From the NCBI RefSeq assembly GCF_003208655.1, contig NZ_QKLU01000002.1:374285-438284 (forward strand): a DNA stretch of 64,000 nt. Reading direction: 5' to 3'. The stretch's first letter is position 1, and each line of letters starts with the position of its first letter. The DNA comes from Pedobacter nutrimenti (GTDB lineage: Bacteria; Bacteroidota; Bacteroidia; Sphingobacteriales; Sphingobacteriaceae). The translations under genes and the position numbers were made by a program. Below the pieces are notes generated by a model. It did no database searches and was not told where the DNA came from. It saw nothing but the letters and a program-made list of their open reading frames with translations. Below, piece by piece: positions 63,646 through 64,000 of this stretch.

Positions 63646-64000
63646 TTACATTTTTCCTTGTGGCATTTTTGGCATGTTGCGCATCATTTTGGCGGCAGCA
63701 GCGGGATTGGAAAATTGTTTCATTACTTTTCTCATGTCTTCAAACTGTTTAATGAGTTTGGTAACATCCTCTACCTTATTGCCCGACCCTTTAGCAATAC
63801 GCAGGCGCCTGCTTTGCTGAATGCTGTCCGGGTTTTCCCGCTCGTATTTGGTCATAGATTGAATGATGGATTCTACCCCTTTAAAGGCGTCATCTTCAAT
63901 CTCTACATTTTTCATCATTTTACCTACACCCGGAATCATGCCCATCAGGTCTTTCATGTTACCCATTTTCTTGATCTGCTGGATCTGGTTGTAGAAGTCG
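63646..64000 (-). CDS. ffh: Signal recognition particle protein Ffh, C-terminal part
   Basis: The visible 118 or so residues are the end of the Met-rich M domain, and the frame continues past the right edge (DFYNQIQQIKKMGNMKDLMG). IPGVGKMMK, SMTKYERENPD, SRRLRIAKGSG (the SRP-RNA-binding helix-turn-helix) and the tail AAAAKMMRNMPKMPQGKM are typical. Ffh with SRP RNA targets nascent membrane proteins to FtsY. It is partial only because the window ends. Confidence 0.97.
   Translation of the reverse strand, partial: DFYNQIQQIKKMGNMKDLMGMIPGVGKMMKNVEIEDDAFKGVESIIQSMTKYERENPDSIQQSRRLRIAKGSGNKVEDVTKLIKQFEDMRKVMKQFSNPAAAAKMMRNMPKMPQGKM

Noticed and set aside
1..64000. Mobile elements, CRISPR, restriction or other defence genes
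   Set aside because: No transposase, integrase, Cas, restriction or toxin-antitoxin protein was recognised, and I noticed no direct repeats of array type. Long direct repeats were not searched computationally.

Overview
The window looks like chromosomal DNA of a Bacteroidota bacterium, most likely of the Sphingobacteriaceae (Pedobacter-like). The reasons are: low to middling G+C; promoters with the Bacteroidota -7 box TAnnTTTG and few useful Shine-Dalgarno sites; a YbeY with the HGxLH...GYxD variant; lipoproteins with short lipoboxes; and proteins typical of the phylum (DUF4175-like, Ig-like lipoprotein, BirA without HTH, YugP-type peptidase, COG3014/LpoB pair). The genus is inferred from gene content and was not tested by alignment. 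I see no rRNA, tRNA, CRISPR array, insertion sequence or prophage. Nearly everything is housekeeping.

Replication landmarks (about 4.9-11.4 kb). Two parS-like 16-mers flank the gap before mnmG (gidA). About 6 kb further on, the divergent nadB/nadA pair is separated by roughly 600 bp of very AT-rich DNA. That gap holds one perfect DnaA box, several degenerate ones and an unwinding-type AT stretch, and G-over-C skew appears to change sign across it. Together these point to a chromosomal origin between nadB and nadA. The nadA side of the gap also contains a 17-bp RNA hairpin that presents a Shine-Dalgarno sequence and an ATG in its loop.

Layout. 1-8.7 kb: end of a DUF4175-like gene, ybeY, an ABC-F ATPase, a small membrane protein, mnmG, an Ig-like lipoprotein. 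8.7-12.4 kb: gamma carbonic anhydrase and NAD synthesis (nadB, nadA). 12.4-24.5 kb: thiL, rmuC, an FAD oxidoreductase, a zinc peptidase, apaG, dusB, CPBP protease, cdsA, mfd and small membrane proteins. 24.6-33.6 kb: Nif3-like and zinc-ribbon pair, a TPR protein, a FabH-like synthase, LUD protein, ftsH, rsfS. 33.6-37.8 kb: birA, a split DsbD, pfkA. 38.3-41.5 kb: rpsP-rimM-trmD, a divergent pair of small HTH-like genes, rplS. 41.6 kb: a candidate structured RNA. 41.8-45.3 kb: psd, hpt, a GT51 transglycosylase. 45.4-49.4 kb: mrp, nfu, an outer-surface-type protein, def, an M16 peptidase. 49.4-54.1 kb: two DUF2157-like membrane proteins and an ABC transporter. 54.2-59.4 kb: htpG, a TlpA thioredoxin and an LpoB/COG3014 envelope cluster. 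59.5-62 kb: the most accessory-looking stretch (orphan small gene, AraC regulator, secreted beta-helix protein). 62-64 kb: yifB (comM) and the 3' end of ffh.

No undescribed defence or mobile system stands out. The least explained items are the nadA leader hairpin, the RNA candidate after rplS, the cI/cro-like HTH pair inside the ribosomal-protein operon, and a set of genes whose -7 box ends only 4-7 nt before the start codon, which predicts leaderless mRNAs.
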